Source: Sanguinoderma infundibulare (taxonomy: Eukaryota; Basidiomycota; Agaricomycetes; Polyporales; Polyporaceae). From it: DNA of 64,000 nucleotides. The DNA is taken from assembly GCA_032821775.1 (NCBI GenBank), contig JAVLRN010000003.1, forward strand, positions 3,224,001 to 3,288,000, given 5' to 3'. This document shows positions 11,713 through 24,738 of the stretch, in pieces. Every line of letters begins with the position of its first letter. The first letter of the stretch is position 1. A program made the translations under genes and the position numbers. The notes beneath the pieces are model-generated. The model made no database searches. It saw only the letters and a program-made list of their open reading frames with translations, and had not been told where the DNA came from.

Positions 11713-14700
11713 ATGCACGGCTCTCCCTCCCCTCGCGGCGCCCCCGCCCGCAGGGGCCGCTCTCCACGCACAAACGCAAACTCCCCCACCCCGCCCGTCC
11801 TCCCTCCCGATTTTTCCATCCGCTCGCCTGCCACCTTCACATCGTGCCTGAGCATCGCTGTCGAGGGCGCTATTCCGATCGAACGCCCGGAGCCCGCCGC
11901 CCCCTCCGCCGCGGACGCCCCCGCGGCTTCAGACTCCAACAACAAACGGGCCCCCAGGAAATCCAAGACAGATGCACTCGCCGCCCTCCATTCCCATGCG
12001 CAGTCCAATTCTGGTGAGGAGGCTCTTGGCGACTCCTTGACCGAGGACGGCGGCATCCGCATCCAACTCAGAGATGGGCCCCCGTTGCCCGTCCCCTCCA
12101 CCTTGGATCTGTCCTCTGTCAAGACTCCAAATACAAGACCGGCCGTTCCCAAGTCGACCCCGCGACCGTTCGGGCTCACCGACTGCCCCACATTCCATCC
12201 CACACCCGAGCAATTCAAGGACCCCATGGCGTATATCGCCTCGATATCAGACGTAGGGAAGAAATACGGGGTGTGCAAGATTGTGCCACCCGCGGGCTGG
12301 AACATGCCCTTTGTGACGGACACCGAGGTGCGTGTACTCGTTCGGACGTATGTGCGGCCCCGGCCTTAGCGCCGGTGGCGTCGGATACGCAGCTTCCTCA
12401 CCCGGCGCCTGCAGCGGTTCCGGTTCAAGACGCGGCTGCAGCGGCTGAACTCTATCGAGGCCTCGTCCAGGGCAAAGGTGAATTTTCTGGAGCAGCTCTA
12501 CAGATTCCACAAGCAGCAGGGCAACCCCCGTGTCTCTGTCCCCACCATCAATCACAAACCGCTCGATCTATGGTCGTTGCGCAAGGAAGTCCACAAGCTC
12601 GGTGGATTCGATGTGGTACGGTCCTTTGTTCGCTCTCTCTGGGACAATCTAACCGTTGGACTGACGGCATCCTCCGTTCGTTTGTCCTCTTCTGCTCATC
12701 TTGCCGGTCGTCGGCGTTTGGCGTTTGGTGTGGGGCACGAACAGGTGACGCGCGACAAGAAGTGGGCCGACTTGGGTCGGCTGCTGGGGTATACGGGCAT
12801 CCCCGGGCTTGCGACTCAGATGCGCAACTCGTACAGCCGAGTGATCCTTCCGTACGAGCAGTTCTGCGAGCGGGTCCGGAACTCGCCCGCACTGTCCCCG
12901 AGCAAGCCAAGGGATGCCGGCCTCAAGACCCACACTAACATCCAAACGTCCAGCACCCTCCCTCAGCTCAATACGGCCGAATCTGCCGTTGACGACGAGA
13001 GCCCACCTTCCAGCCCCCTCACCGCCACTTCCTCACCCCTATCTGAGCCGCCCGATGAGAGTGATGTAAAGGAAACTAACGGTGTCAAGTCCGACGCCTC
13101 GCGCCCTCGACGCAGTACACGCAATTCTACCCAGGACCCGCCTCCTGCCCGTACGTCTCATCTACGGTGACACCGCAGGATATACGCTCATCCGAATTTA
13201 GGAACTGCCCGGACATCAACGACCACCGATGTACCTCTTGGCATCCAGGATCCAGATGCGCCCAAGGAGAAGAAACACCCTTCCGAAGTATGCTTGAAGA
13301 GCCATGTTGTGAGTATGGATGCTAACGTATGCACCTCGCAGCTGCACTGCGAGATTTGCCTCAAGAAGGATCAGGGCGAGAGGATGTTGATCTGCGACGG
13401 TTGTGATTGTGGTGCGTAGTCGATCTCCATGGTGCGTATTGAACCATTTCCAATTCCTCCAAACCACCAGGGTTCCACATGTTCTGCCTTGACCCTCCCC
13501 TCGCCAACATCCCGAGGGGGCAGTGGTTCTGTCACAACTGCCTGTTTGGCACCGGTGGTGACTTCGGTTTCGACGAGGGCGAGGAGCACAGCTTGTCCAG
13601 TTTCCAGGCGAGAGATCGCGAGTTCCGGCGGCTGTGGTTCCTGAGTCACCCTCCACAATCTGGCTTGTTTAACGGCTCCGATCCGTCGTCGAGCGCACGT
13701 GCCAACGATCCTTACGCGAACCGTTTCGGGAACATGGTGGTTACCGAGGAAGACGTCGAGTTGGAATTTTGGCGGCTGGTGCAGACACCGACCGAGACTG
13801 TTGAGGTAGAGTACGGCGCCGACGTCCACTCCACGACACATGGAAGGTGCGCAGAAAACGAGCCGGTATTTGCATGCGTTTGCTCACGTGGAGTCATTTG
13901 TAGCGGCATGCCGAGTCTGGAGACGCACCCGCTTGACCCTTACTCGAAGGACCCGTGGAACCTGAATAACATCCCCATTCTTCCGCAATCACTGCTCCGC
14001 TATATCAAATCCGACATATCTGGCATGACGGTACCGTGGACTTACGTTGGCATGATCTTCTCGACGTTCTGCTGGCACAACGAGGTATGTTGGCGCCGCC
14101 TTGAGGATTAATCACCGCGCAAACGCTCATAAACTGTGCGCCAGGATCATTACACATACAGTATCAACTATAGTAAGCGTTCCCGCGCGAATCCAACCGC
14201 TCGATCATCTCACAGAATTTTCGCAGTGCACTGGGGCGAGACGAAGACGTGGTACAGCGTTCCCGGCGCTAGCGCCGATAAATTCGAAGCGGCTATCAAG
14301 AAGGAGGCTCCAGACTTGTTCGAGGCGCAGCCTGACCTTCTCTTCCAGCTGGTGACGCTGATGAACCCGCAGCGGGTGAAGGATGCGGGTGTCGAGGTGT
14401 ACGCCTGTAACCAGCGAGCCGGCGAGTTTGTCGTCACTTTCCCGAAAGCATATCATGCAGGGTTCAATCATGGTGTACGTTACCATCTAATCTCCGTCAG
14501 ATGCTAATTATCGACTCAACGATTGCCCACAGCTGAACTTCAACGAGGCGGTGAACTTCGCGCTCCCGGAGTGGCTGCCTCTGGGGCTGGACTGCGTTAG
14601 GCGGTACCAGGAACATCGGAAGATGCCTGTGTTCTCGCACGACGAGCTGCTCATCACTGTTACGCAACAGACGCATTCCATTCAGACAGCCTTGTGGTAT

Positions 14701-17700
14701 GTTCGTCGCTAACTTTCGCGGGCTCTAATGCTGACAGCAAGCATGATCAGGTTGAACGACTGCCTGCAGGAGATGACGGATCGAGAGATGGATGCCCGCA
14801 CACGTGCGCGATCGCGGCAGATGGGCGAAGTTCTGGAAGAGACAGACCGGGCCGACGATCAGTATCAGTGCGCCATCTGCAAGGTCTTCTGCTACCTGTC
14901 TCAGATCACGTGCTCCTGCTCGACACGGGTCGTGTGCATCGAGCACGTCGATCAGCTGTGCAGGTGCCCGCCCGCTAACTACGTTCTCCGAAAACGGTTC
15001 AGCGACACCGAGCTCCAGGACATCCAGGCCAAGGTCTCGGACCGCGCCGCGATCCCGACAAAGTGGCGCAACAAGCTGAAGAAGCTCCTGGACGAGAGCC
15101 CTTGTCCGTCCCTCAAGAGCTTGAAGGACATCTTCGCCGAGGGCGAGCGCATACAGTTCCAGTTGGCAGAGCTCAACTCGCTCCGGAAGTGCGTCAACAA
15201 GGCGAACGAGTGGCTGGAGGCTGCGAATGTCATCATCGTCCGCAAGCCTACCCGTAAGCGGAGCCGCAAATCGCGCGGTCGTTCGTCCGCCTCTACCATG
15301 GACGGCCTCAGCTCCGACGTTCCTGACGAGATTATCGACAAGCCCAGCCGTACCCTGGACGACTTGTACACCCTCTTGTCCGAGGTCGCTAACCTCGGCT
15401 TCGACGCCCCGGAGATCGCTCAGCTCCGGCAGATCGCCAGGGAGGCCGAGGAGACCCGGAAGAACGCTCGCGATCTCCTCGACAGGGAGCGGTCGGCTCG
15501 TGACAGGGGGGGGTTTGTGCAGGAGTGCAGGCGCCTGATCATGCACTCGGCGACTCTCAACGTCCTGGTCGACGAGATCGTCGAGGTCGACAAGATCGTG
15601 CTTCGCGAGCAGCTCTTGAAGGACCTGAACGTGGAGCTCGAGGATGAGACCCTCACCCTCGAGGATGTCCGGCAACTCGCGGCGCGTGCGGAGGCGTGCA
15701 GTCTCCAGATGGACAACCCCCAGATGCAGCGGCTGCATTCGCTGTACCAGTCGGCCACGGCGTGGGAGGACAGGGCGAAGACGTTGCTGGAGAGGAACGA
15801 TAGGTCGCTCGACGAGCTCGAGGAGTTTGCGAAGCCGAGGCTAAACGGGTTTCCTGTAGATCCCGAGCTTCTTGACCGCATGCTCGAGCTTCGGAAGAAG
15901 GGGAGAGAGTACGAGAAGCAGGCGAAGATCTGGCTGCTCGTAGACGCCAGGGCCGAGAAGCCCAAGGTCCAGGACGTCGTGAAGCTCGTCGGTGACGCTC
16001 AGAGGGACTTCGCGATCCCAGCCGTCCAGGACCTGCAGCGCACCGTCGCATGGGCGCAGGATCTCGAGGGGCGCAGCGAGGCCGTGCTGAACGCGACGTA
16101 CAGCGCCATCGACGACAAGGACGTCTTCGAGACGATGAGCACTTGGCGGGACTACGCGAAGAAGCACCTGACGATGTTCTCGCTCACGAACTTCCAGAAG
16201 CTGGAGACGCAGCTCGAACAACACAAGCGGTGGATTCAGAGCCTCCCGTGGTACTGTACGCAGCACAACGACACGCATGGCCAACCGATCTTGGACGATG
16301 TCGTCGAGACCACGCGACCGGAGGACGACCTTCCTCCCAGTGATGAGTACTTCACCTGCATTTGCACCACCCCTGTGCGCCCTCCAGCACCCGGCCAGGC
16401 CTCCGACGCGGTTCAGTGTGACCACTGCTTCGCCCGGTTTCACGGCGTTTGCGCTGCCAACGGCGGCTCGTGCCCGTTCTGCGACCACCACCACTGGAAC
16501 GGCACCATCCACAAGGAGCGCAACTGGCACTTCTGCTACCTACCGACGATCATGATGCACGCGCCCGACATCTCGAAGCACTACTCGGAGGAGTGGAAGC
16601 AGCTCGAGATCATCGTGCACCGCGTCGACCGCCTCTGCGGCGTCATCGGCCAGTTCCTCTCCTTCCTCAACCAGCCCACCAACCAGCGCGTGGACTACAT
16701 CCCGCAGGTCCGCCACTATATGCGCAAGCTGTACAAGATCCAGTTCGCGGTCTCGCCGAACCCGGAGGTCTCGTTCGGACTCGACCTCGCTTCGCTCCAC
16801 CGGGTACTTGCGGGCCAGCCGGTGCCGGTGCGGATGAAGAAGCGGAGGCGGCCAAAGTTCACGTTCGGGCAGGACCAGGATAAGGATTGGTTGGACGGCA
16901 CGCGGTGCATCTGTCGCGGCCGCACGAGCTACCTGCTCAACTACCCCACAGTGAGGTGCGAACTCTGTGACAAGCTCTACCACGGCGGCTGCGTGTTTTT
17001 CCCGGTCGAGGGCGGGCGGGGTGCGCGCTTCATGTGCCCGCTCTGCTGTGTGCGGAAGAACAGGGTCTACCCGTATTCGGAAGTGCGGGTAAAGGATGTC
17101 GGTGAGCAATCGTGGTTGTTGCGGTAAGACGTCCGGGGTTGCTAACGCTTTCGTCCCTCAGACAACCCCGAGCAGGATATGTTTGTGGACACGAAGGAGA
17201 TGCTTGAGACGTTCAGCAAGGACATCATCTACATGCGCTTGCCTCCGCCCTACACTCAAACGCTCTTCGTTGAGCTGATCCGCTTGACGCCCGGCCAGCC
17301 AGAGAACGTCGCGGTCAACGGAGCTCCCATTCCTACACCACCACCGCCAAGACCTGATAACCCTCCTCCCCCTATGCCGGTCAGCAACGGCAGCTCAGCT
17401 CATCCGCGGTCCATGCATCCTGCTGCTTATCATCCTCCGCATCATCCTCATCCTCATCCTCAGCCTCATCCTCACCACCCTCATCAGGCACCGCCGCCGT
17501 CCGGTCCTCAGTACGATAATGGGCGCCCTGCATCCACCGGCCGTCCTCCTCTACCGCCTCCGCCGCCATGGGCGCTTTTTTCTGGAAGCAGGTGGAGTAA
17601 AGCTGCCGCCGCCGCGGCGCCTCCAGGTCCTAGCAAGCCTGTGCCTCCTCCCCCTCCCCCTCCACCACCGCCAGAACAATTGAGGTCTCCGATCCCCGAC

Positions 17701-18159
17701 ATGTCAACGCCCCCGCTGGCCTCGCGGAAGCGAAAGTATCCCGACGACGGTCCGCCGCATGGCGGGCCGCCCCCTCCCGACGATCGTGTGCCGATGCAGT
17801 CGCCGAAACGCCACCACTCTGCGGTTTCGACGCCCCAGCCGACGGCCCCGCCTCTGAACACCCAGGGCATGTCGCCGTCGCTCGCGATGATGCTCTCGCC
17901 GACGCCGGGGCAGGATGCGCACCGGTCGCCGACGCGGCAGCAGGCCCTTCCCGCCGCGTACGGCCACGGCCGGAGCATCCCGCCAAGTCCGGGGAGGGGC
18001 GGCCCGCCGCCAGAAGACCCCAACGGACACCACCGCGCGCAGAAGATGAAAATGATCTATCCGGGCCAGAGCTCGGGGCCTCAACCGAACGAGGAGCAGC
18101 GGTGGATGGGCCACGACGGCCGCTCTCCTCAGATCCCTCCTCCACCACCCCGACACTGA
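11713..18159 (+). CDS. JmjC histone H3K4 demethylase of the KDM5/JARID1 (Lid2) type
   Basis: Twelve exons: 11713-12327, 12415-12615, 12745-13150, 13202-13287, 13342-13411, 13471-13846, 13904-14084, 14145-14172, 14227-14474, 14533-14696, 14751-17101 and 17162-18159; 1907 aa. Domain order is that of KDM5: JmjN (about 157-200, [20 protein letters not shown]), ARID (about 205-320), PHD1 (about 436-485, [20 protein letters not shown]), JmjC with iron ligands H643-x-E645 ([11 protein letters not shown]) and H731 (YHAGF), C5HC2 zinc finger ([20 protein letters not shown]), PLU-1 helical region, PHD2 and PHD3. The C-terminus (about 1580-1907) is low-complexity, with His/Pro repeats and poly-Pro. Such enzymes remove methyl groups from H3K4 in the nucleus, using Fe(II) and 2-oxoglutarate. 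All ligands seem intact. The 28-nt exon 8 carries the iron-site neighbourhood. Confidence 0.95.
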
Positions 18160-18641
18160 TCCCTGCTGGTTTTTGTTTTTTTGCACTCCCGCTCCGCTCC
18201 CATCAACACTGATTTCTTGCACACATCGCTCACGCACCGTTCCTGTTTCGTTTGCTTAGGATATGTTCGTTTCCTACACACTCTTACTCTTGTGCTGATC
18301 CGTGTCCGCTTGCTGTGCTGTCTGTAGTTTTAGTTGACCAATAATTATTACATCTTGTTCCATCGCGCATGCACTGCACCGTGTTCTTCTAGGTCTCTTG
18401 TTCTAGTGATTACGGCCCGCATGGACGCATGACGGCCCTACGTAGTACACATGATAAGTAATGTTGTAGATACGATCGTACGATACGATCATGCGTTGTC
18501 GTGAAAGCCATGATTGTCCGGGGGAAAGAAAGCAGGAAGGGAACAATAGTGATGTTAATGTAGGGACCAGCCGGGTTTGCGAAAACGAATCGAGGGCAAG
18601 CAGGGAGTCACGTCAAGTCTACCCGGCACCTTTTTAAAGTT
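18160..18641. other. Convergent 3' intergenic region
   Basis: This is the space between the 3' ends of the KDM5 (+) and CorA (-) genes. It holds T-rich stretches and AATAATTA-like elements at about 18340 that may serve polyadenylation, but no coding sequence was recognised. Confidence 0.35.
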
Positions 18642-21204
18642 CTACCGATGGATCATGAGCTTGTATGTCGACCAGCCCGCGATCAGGGCAAAGGCGGCCA
18701 AGGCGGCGACGATCCCGCTGAACCAGTGAAGATTCTGGAAGAAACGCACACAGAACACCCGCCCAGTCAACGTCGCATACGCAGAGCGGAAGAACCGAGA
18801 CGGACGGCGTACCTCGACGTTCTGGCCGGGCACGTGCACGTTCATGCCCCAGAGGCCGGTGACGAGGTTCATCGGGATGAGGACGGTACCGAGCGCGGTG
18901 AGCTTCGAGAGCACGTCGTTGATCTGGTTGTTCGCGTCCGTCATCTCGATCGAGATCTGGGCGAGGTAGTTGGAGTGCGAGCGCGAGAGGATCTTCTCGT
19001 AGTGGTTCAGGTTCTGGGTCATCGTGATCAGGTGGTCCTGGATGTCCGAGAGGTAGAGGCCGATGTCGGACGTGGGCGCGACGCGCCAGTTCTCGTTGCA
19101 GCGCTTCGCGAGCCCTTTGACGACGTCGGCCTTGTTGCCCATGAGCCGCAGGAGGCCCATCACTTTCTTGCGGCAGGTGCCGATTCTGAACCGAGGAGGG
19201 TCAGTAAAAAGACGGCGTGGGGCTAAGCAGCGGACGTGGTGCTGGAGCCTTACCGCCGTAACATATCGCTCTGCTCTGCTTCTCTTAAAATGAGCACGAG
19301 TTCGTCGATGCTGTCGACCTCGTACTCGATGCTCTGGATGAGCGGGCCGAACGCGTCCGTGATGTCGTCGATGAGGGCGTACGAAATCCAATCGGATGTG
19401 ACGCTAATGTAATCCTTGAGCTGCTTAATGCGCCGCCGGACGTTCTGTGGATGCGGAGTCGGCCTGAAGTGGAACTAAAAATATCAAATGTCGGTCAGCG
19501 CTCTTGACTCTCTTCAGACCCGCAAAGACACTGAGAGCATGCATACAGAAAGGATACCATCCCGGAAAACGATGATGTACATGTTGAGCGGCTCGAGGTG
19601 CGTCGGACTGTACGGGTCCTGGTCGAAGCTGCGGAAGCAGACAAAGTAGTAGTTCCGGAAGAGCTCGATCTTCTCGCGCGTTTCCTCCATCTGGATATCT
19701 TCTGTGGTCAACGGGTGGATGCTGAACACCTGACAGGGCATCCGACGAGAATAACGTTAGCGTGAGTCGTGAAGGCGTGATATCAAGCGGTAATGAAACG
19801 AACCTTGCTGAGCAGCTTCATTTCCTCATCCGTGGGCGCGAGGACATCCAGCCACCACGTTTGGGTGTCAGGCGGGGTCTCCTCCCCCAGTCGCCTCTCT
19901 CCAGGGGGAGCTTTGAGCGGGAAGGCGCCGTTCAAAATTAGAGGCGGGATCGGAGACGCCGCGCCAGACTTTGGGAAGGATCCTACCGTACTGGCCGTAC
20001 CTCGGTGGGGAAAGGACGGGCGCGAGGTGTTCGAGCTTGACGAGCTGCTCGAACTCAATGGGCCCTGGAAGAGGTCCTGGAACGACTGACCCTCAGCAGG
20101 GAGCTCGGACAGACTTCGGGCATGGATCGTCGCTGAGAGGGTGTTCGAGTAGAAGGAAAAACGGTATGGTCTGTCGTGTCCTGAGCCTGGACCGCTTCCA
20201 ATACCCAGCCCGAGGCGGTCCTGAATGCCTCGGTGGGCGTCCTCGATGTTATCGTACGAAGGGACGGCGCTGAGGGTCGTGCCCATGGCCAGGTGAGGGG
20301 CGCGCAAGCCGAGCGTAGGCGGCGGAGCAGTACCCTGCTCGAACAGCGCCATCTTGCCTCTTCGGGGAGCGGGGGAGCTGATGCTCAGCTTGCGCTGGCG
20401 AGTGCGGGGGAGCGTGAAGGGGAGCGATGAGTCTGTGGATGCAGGCTCCCCCGGCTGAGGCTGTGGCTGCTGTTCGCCGGACGGGACAGGGATGTGTGAT
20501 GACGATCCCTGGGGGTGCCGGACGTCAACGGGCGAGGACGGGGTTTGGAGACCCAGCCGGTGCTTCTCGTCGCGCGAGAAGGCCTCCATGAGCGCGAACT
20601 CATAGTGAGGTCGATCAGTGCGGTCGACCGTGGCTTGGTACATGGGCAGACCGCCGAGGGTCGTGTCTTCGACGAAGGGACCATCGAGGGAAACAAGCAG
20701 TGCGGGGTCGTGTCCGGAGCTCAGATGGTTTGTGAGCAGGTCATGTCCCGCGGCACCGGGATGCTGGTAGTGCTCGGGGCGGTCGATGGTGGCATGAAGC
20801 TGGGCCGTACCTCTTGCTTCATCGATGGCCTGCTGCTCGTGCAAAGACAGCCTGGGGAAGTGGTGGTCCTGGAAGAGCTGGTTATCTTCGGACACCCGGC
20901 GTGGGGACGGGTGGGTCGGGGCGGGGGCGATGGGCGAGGGCATGGTGACTGTGCCCGAGCGGGCGCGGGACAGCTGTATGGCCATGTCGGCGTCCATGGT
21001 GCGCTGGCGTTCGCGGGCATCGGGGTCGTTGGGGTTGTACGCCCGATTGAGGGTAGGCGAGAGCCGGGGGCGGGAAGACGCCTCGTTGATCTCGCTTCCG
21101 AGGCTTCGACGGTGACGGAGGGGTGAGTGGTCGGGGCGAAGGCCCCGGGGAGAGCTGGAGATGGAGCCGTTTAGGATGGATGAGTTGTCGGGAGGGGAGG
21201 CCAT
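18642..21204 (-). CDS. CorA-family magnesium transporter (Alr1/Mnr2-like)
   Basis: Five exons on the minus strand: 21204-19804, 19729-19547, 19474-19254, 19185-18813 and 18734-18642; 756 aa. The first 460 residues are a Ser/Pro/His-rich cytosolic region with a WWLDVLAPTDEEM entry into the CorA domain (VFSIHPLTTEDI). The conserved coiled helix (EYEVDSIDELVLILREAEQ) follows, then two C-terminal membrane helices. The selectivity motif GMN is at 715-717 in LWGMNVHVPGQN, and the second helix ends in GWSTYKLMIHR. The long N-terminal region and topology match fungal Alr1/Mnr2 rather than bacterial CorA. It should carry Mg2+ across the plasma or vacuolar membrane; which one cannot be told. It is divergent from the PGAP1-type gene, with starts 281 bp apart. 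Confidence 0.94.
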
Positions 21205-21485
21205 GGCTACTGGTGTCCGTCCGGAGCCTTCGTTTAACGTTGGAACGGTGGGAGAAGGGCTGTCGAGGAGACGCCTCTAGGTCAGAGCTGTCAATAATAA
21301 TAAATTCGCAGCTTCACGGTGGACGAGTGTTTGTAGCTAAGGACGTGCAGTCTATGGGTGAAGAGGGCAGGGAGGGAGAGGACGAGAAATGAAGGAGGAT
21401 GTGTCGGGTGGAAGCATGACGTCGCGAGCAACAGAGGCACAAGCGCTCATCGGCTGGTGTTTCCAGAGTCCTCGACTCGTCCTCG
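21205..21485. promoter_or_regulatory. Short divergent promoter CorA / PGAP1-type gene
   Basis: 281 bases separate the two divergent start codons. A TAATAATAATAA stretch at 21293-21304 is the only AT-rich element in the interval and could act as a core promoter or nucleosome-depleted site (inference). Confidence 0.4.
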
Positions 21486-24400
21486 ATGACCAGGCTCCTC
21501 GCCGCCCTCACGCTTTGCTCGCTCGTCGCAGTTGCTCTCCTCTACTATGCCGGCTTAGACACATACCACTCCCTTTCCCCGCAAGGATGTCGCATGTCGT
21601 GGATGTGGCCGTCTTACGTCCTCCAAAACAAGTTTGATCACACTTGGACCCCGCTCGCGCGGAGGTACAGCCTGTGGCTTTACCGTGAAGGGAATCTCGA
21701 GAGCAACGAGGTGCGCAGACCTCCGTGTTATGGGAATGTAGAGGTCTTGACTGATTTCCAGTAGCTCCATGGCGCGCCAGTCCTCTTCATCCCTGGCAAT
21801 GCCGGATCATCCCACCAGGTTCGCTCAATAGCCTCTTCGGCTGCTAACCAGTACTACTCGGAACCATACCAAGTCTCGCCAGAGTTTGCAAACAAGGGGT
21901 ACAAGGGTCTCGACTTCTTTGCTGGTGTGTGTCGCATATTGTCCGGACTCCCTTGGTTTGCACTAGTTCCTGATCCGTCTCCAGTCGAGTTCAATGAAGA
22001 CCTCTCCGCCTTCCATGGTCCCACCATCGACACAGAGACTGCATACGCAACACGCGCTATTGACTATATCCTCTCTCTGTATCCAGATGGAACGTCCATG
22101 ATCGTCATGGGTCACTCCATGGGCGGGGTTATTGCTACCGCTCTGCTCCCAAACCCTAACATTTCCGCCATCATAACCATGTCCACCCCACATATGCTCC
22201 CTCCAGTGCGCTTTGACCGTCGCATCGACCACATATACGCCAGCAACCACAAGTCCCTGGCCGCAGACCCAACGCCTTTACTGTCTCTTTGTGGGGGCGC
22301 GACCGACTTGATGATTCCGTCGGAATCATGCATCTTGTCACCTGCGGTGGTCAACTTCAGCAACCCTGTCTATCGACGTACCGTGTTCACAAGTGCACTC
22401 GAAGGCTGCTGGACAGGCGTCGGACACCTCGCTATGGTGTGGTGCCACCAGGTTCGCTGGCGCGTTGCTCGAGCAGCGCTCGAACTCGCTGCAGCCAAGA
22501 CTACGGAGGAGCGTACAATGGTCTTGGACAAGTGGCTTCGGGACGGACACGAGCTGGCTCCCCTAGATCTCCCTTCGGACACCCACTTGCGCCAAGGACT
22601 GTACCATATGGTTGCACCAAATCAACACCTCCTGGTCCGCGACCCTGTTGACTCGCAGACCTACTTGCTCCCGTTGCCCGTCGCGAAGGACGGTCAGACT
22701 GCGTCCAAGTTTGCTTTGTACGCGTCTCAGGGATCTATTCCGCCCGTCGCGCCCCGTCGACCCCTTCCGTTCCAAGCGACAGTCCGTATCTGCGAAGGGC
22801 AGAGTGAAATATCCTGCGCTCCCCTCCAACCTTCTTCTCTCAAACTCATCCCCAGCCCTATACCAGGCTCACCATTTCCGGTTCCGGATGAAGGTTCAGA
22901 CGAGTCGGAGGGAATTGTGGTTTTCGAGGCCGACGTCCCTCTGAGCGGAGACTCTCACGTTGCCGTGACGGTGGAAAACGGCGACGGACGCGGATGGCTA
23001 TTTGGCGGGTTCGCCGAGAGCGAGCCTGTGAACGTTGATGTGGGCTTGACTAGTAGGTGAACCCTTCCCTCCAAGCTTCGATCAATATTCACAACCTCGA
23101 CATAGGTTTGCTGCGCTCTACCATCATTGTTACTATACCCCACGGTATCCGTGTTCAGCTCATCCTTCCGAGCTTGCCTGCAAATTCGCTTGTCGTGTAC
23201 CGCCTGATACCGAAGTATGACCCAGAAACCTTTTGCACCTGTGCGTTCTTTCTCCTTCGGTTCTGTTCTCACTCACTCCGTCCCACCCAGCCGATGCCCT
23301 GTTTCTGCCCCTTCTTGCCCATCAATCACATTCATCAGAGACCCACTACTTCCCGCTCGCGCCAATTTTCTCAAGACGCATACTCTTACACTCCCATTCG
23401 GCTGCGCCATATGTCGCTTCGGACCATCCCACGGGCCATGTACTGACCATTCACTCGTCGGGGGAGTGCCGCATTAACGAAGTAGAACTGAGCGTAGATT
23501 GGTGGGCAACCATTGGACGGTGGGGCACACGGTATGGAACTGCTGCGGCGTGCTGGGCGGTGGGGATCGTCGCTATACTCATGTGGGATACGTGGCGGCT
23601 GGTGGAAGGTGGCGGTAAGCCTCTGGACACACATTGTTGCGTATATGTGGAAGCTCACGTCTTCGATGAAAGCTCCCATCCCGGACGTCAAGTCCTCTTT
23701 GGATTTCTTTGCGCGGAAGAGGCTACCACACCTTGCCCTGGCATCGTTCATTGCATCTTTGCTTCCTCTACGGGTTGGTGTTTGGTTGGGCAACGGAGGG
23801 AGCCCGCACTTTGCTCTACTTGCGGCGGTTATGCTTCCGATCACGTTTGGGTTGGTATGCACGATGTGGTGGCTTTTGAGAGTGTTGCTCTGGCCATTGC
23901 AAAGCATTCTCAGGATCTGCGCAAGGTACGGCGTTCAGGTAAATTTGACACGATGTCGCTCTCATGCCCTCCATCCAGGCGTAAGGAAGATACCGGCCTC
24001 CGTCGACCCATCACAGCCCTCTCGTCGATGGTGCTCATCTGCTTGGTTATCTTCGTTCTCGTGCCGTGGCAAGTCGCATTCCTCGGCTGCTGGCTCATTC
24101 ACTTCTATACGTGCGCATCGTCACTGGCGGATCTATCTTCCATTCACTCCCAGACCCCCGACGCGGTGGCAGTCCCCCTCGTCGCTATCCCATCAGACCC
24201 CACAGAATCATCAAGGGAAGTCACCAATGACACGCCCAAACCTCGGACACCGACCCGCTTGCCGCCGTCACAGCAAGCAAATGCCCATCTGCACGTGCTG
24301 CTGTTCATGACATGGCTCCTGCCCCTCGCAGCGCCTGTGCTCGCTGTCTGGGTGCGCACGCTGGCGACAGCCGGTCTTACGACGCCGTTCGACGGCGACC

Positions 24401-24738
24401 ACAACTTCCTGTACGTCGCGCCGTTCCTCGTACTCGTCGAAGTCCTTGGCAGTGGCGACGCGAGTGCGGGCATAAAGTCTTTCTTGTGAGTAATTCCGAT
24501 CTCCTTAACGGTCTTGTTATGCAACCGCATCCAGTGCTGACACGTTCGTTCGTATCTCAGGGGAGGCGCACGAGGGCAGGAACGCGTTTCGCCCAGGTGG
24601 GGAATGGTGGGGCTGGCGCTCGTCGCGTTCTTCGCTGGGCCGCGGACGACGTACATGGTGTTCGAGACGGCGAGCGTGGCCGTGGGCTGGGCGGTGATGA
24701 GGCGGATTGCGCCGATGTACTGGAGCGGGAGGCCATGA
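21486..24738 (+). CDS. GPI inositol-deacylase, PGAP1/Bst1 family
   Basis: Eight exons: 21486-21710, 21765-21924, 21985-23052, 23106-23240, 23291-23614, 23673-23925, 23979-24485 and 24561-24738; 949 aa. An N-terminal signal-anchor is followed by the lipase fold: oxyanion region GAPVLFIPGNAGSSHQVRS and nucleophile Ser173 in MGHSMGGVIA. The last 350 residues contain several hydrophobic segments (for example WAVGIVAILMW and ITALSSMVLICLVIFVLVPW), as in the ER-resident family. PGAP1/Bst1 removes the acyl chain from the inositol of GPI anchors, which is needed for export of GPI proteins from the ER. The intron 3 donor was set at GTAGGT (23053), because the alternative GTGAAC at 23057 breaks the frame. 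The 3' part was assembled only from frame continuity. Confidence 0.9.

Noticed and set aside
11211..12323. 370-codon minus-strand frame
   Set aside because: It overlaps the JmjN exon of the KDM5 gene, which has strong family similarity on the plus strand, and the minus protein is low-complexity with no known motif.
13288..13341. Alternative short intron (34 nt) in the KDM5 gene starting at GTGAGT 13309
   Set aside because: It would keep frame but is shorter than any other intron here; the 54-nt intron starting at GTATGC has a branch-point-like GCTAAC and normal size.
15420..15965. Long minus-strand open frames inside the KDM5 gene (also 14725-15738, 15841-16530, 16540-17109)
   Set aside because: They are antisense to exon 11 of a well-supported gene. 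GC-rich third positions create open frames on the opposite strand; none has protein-like content of its own.
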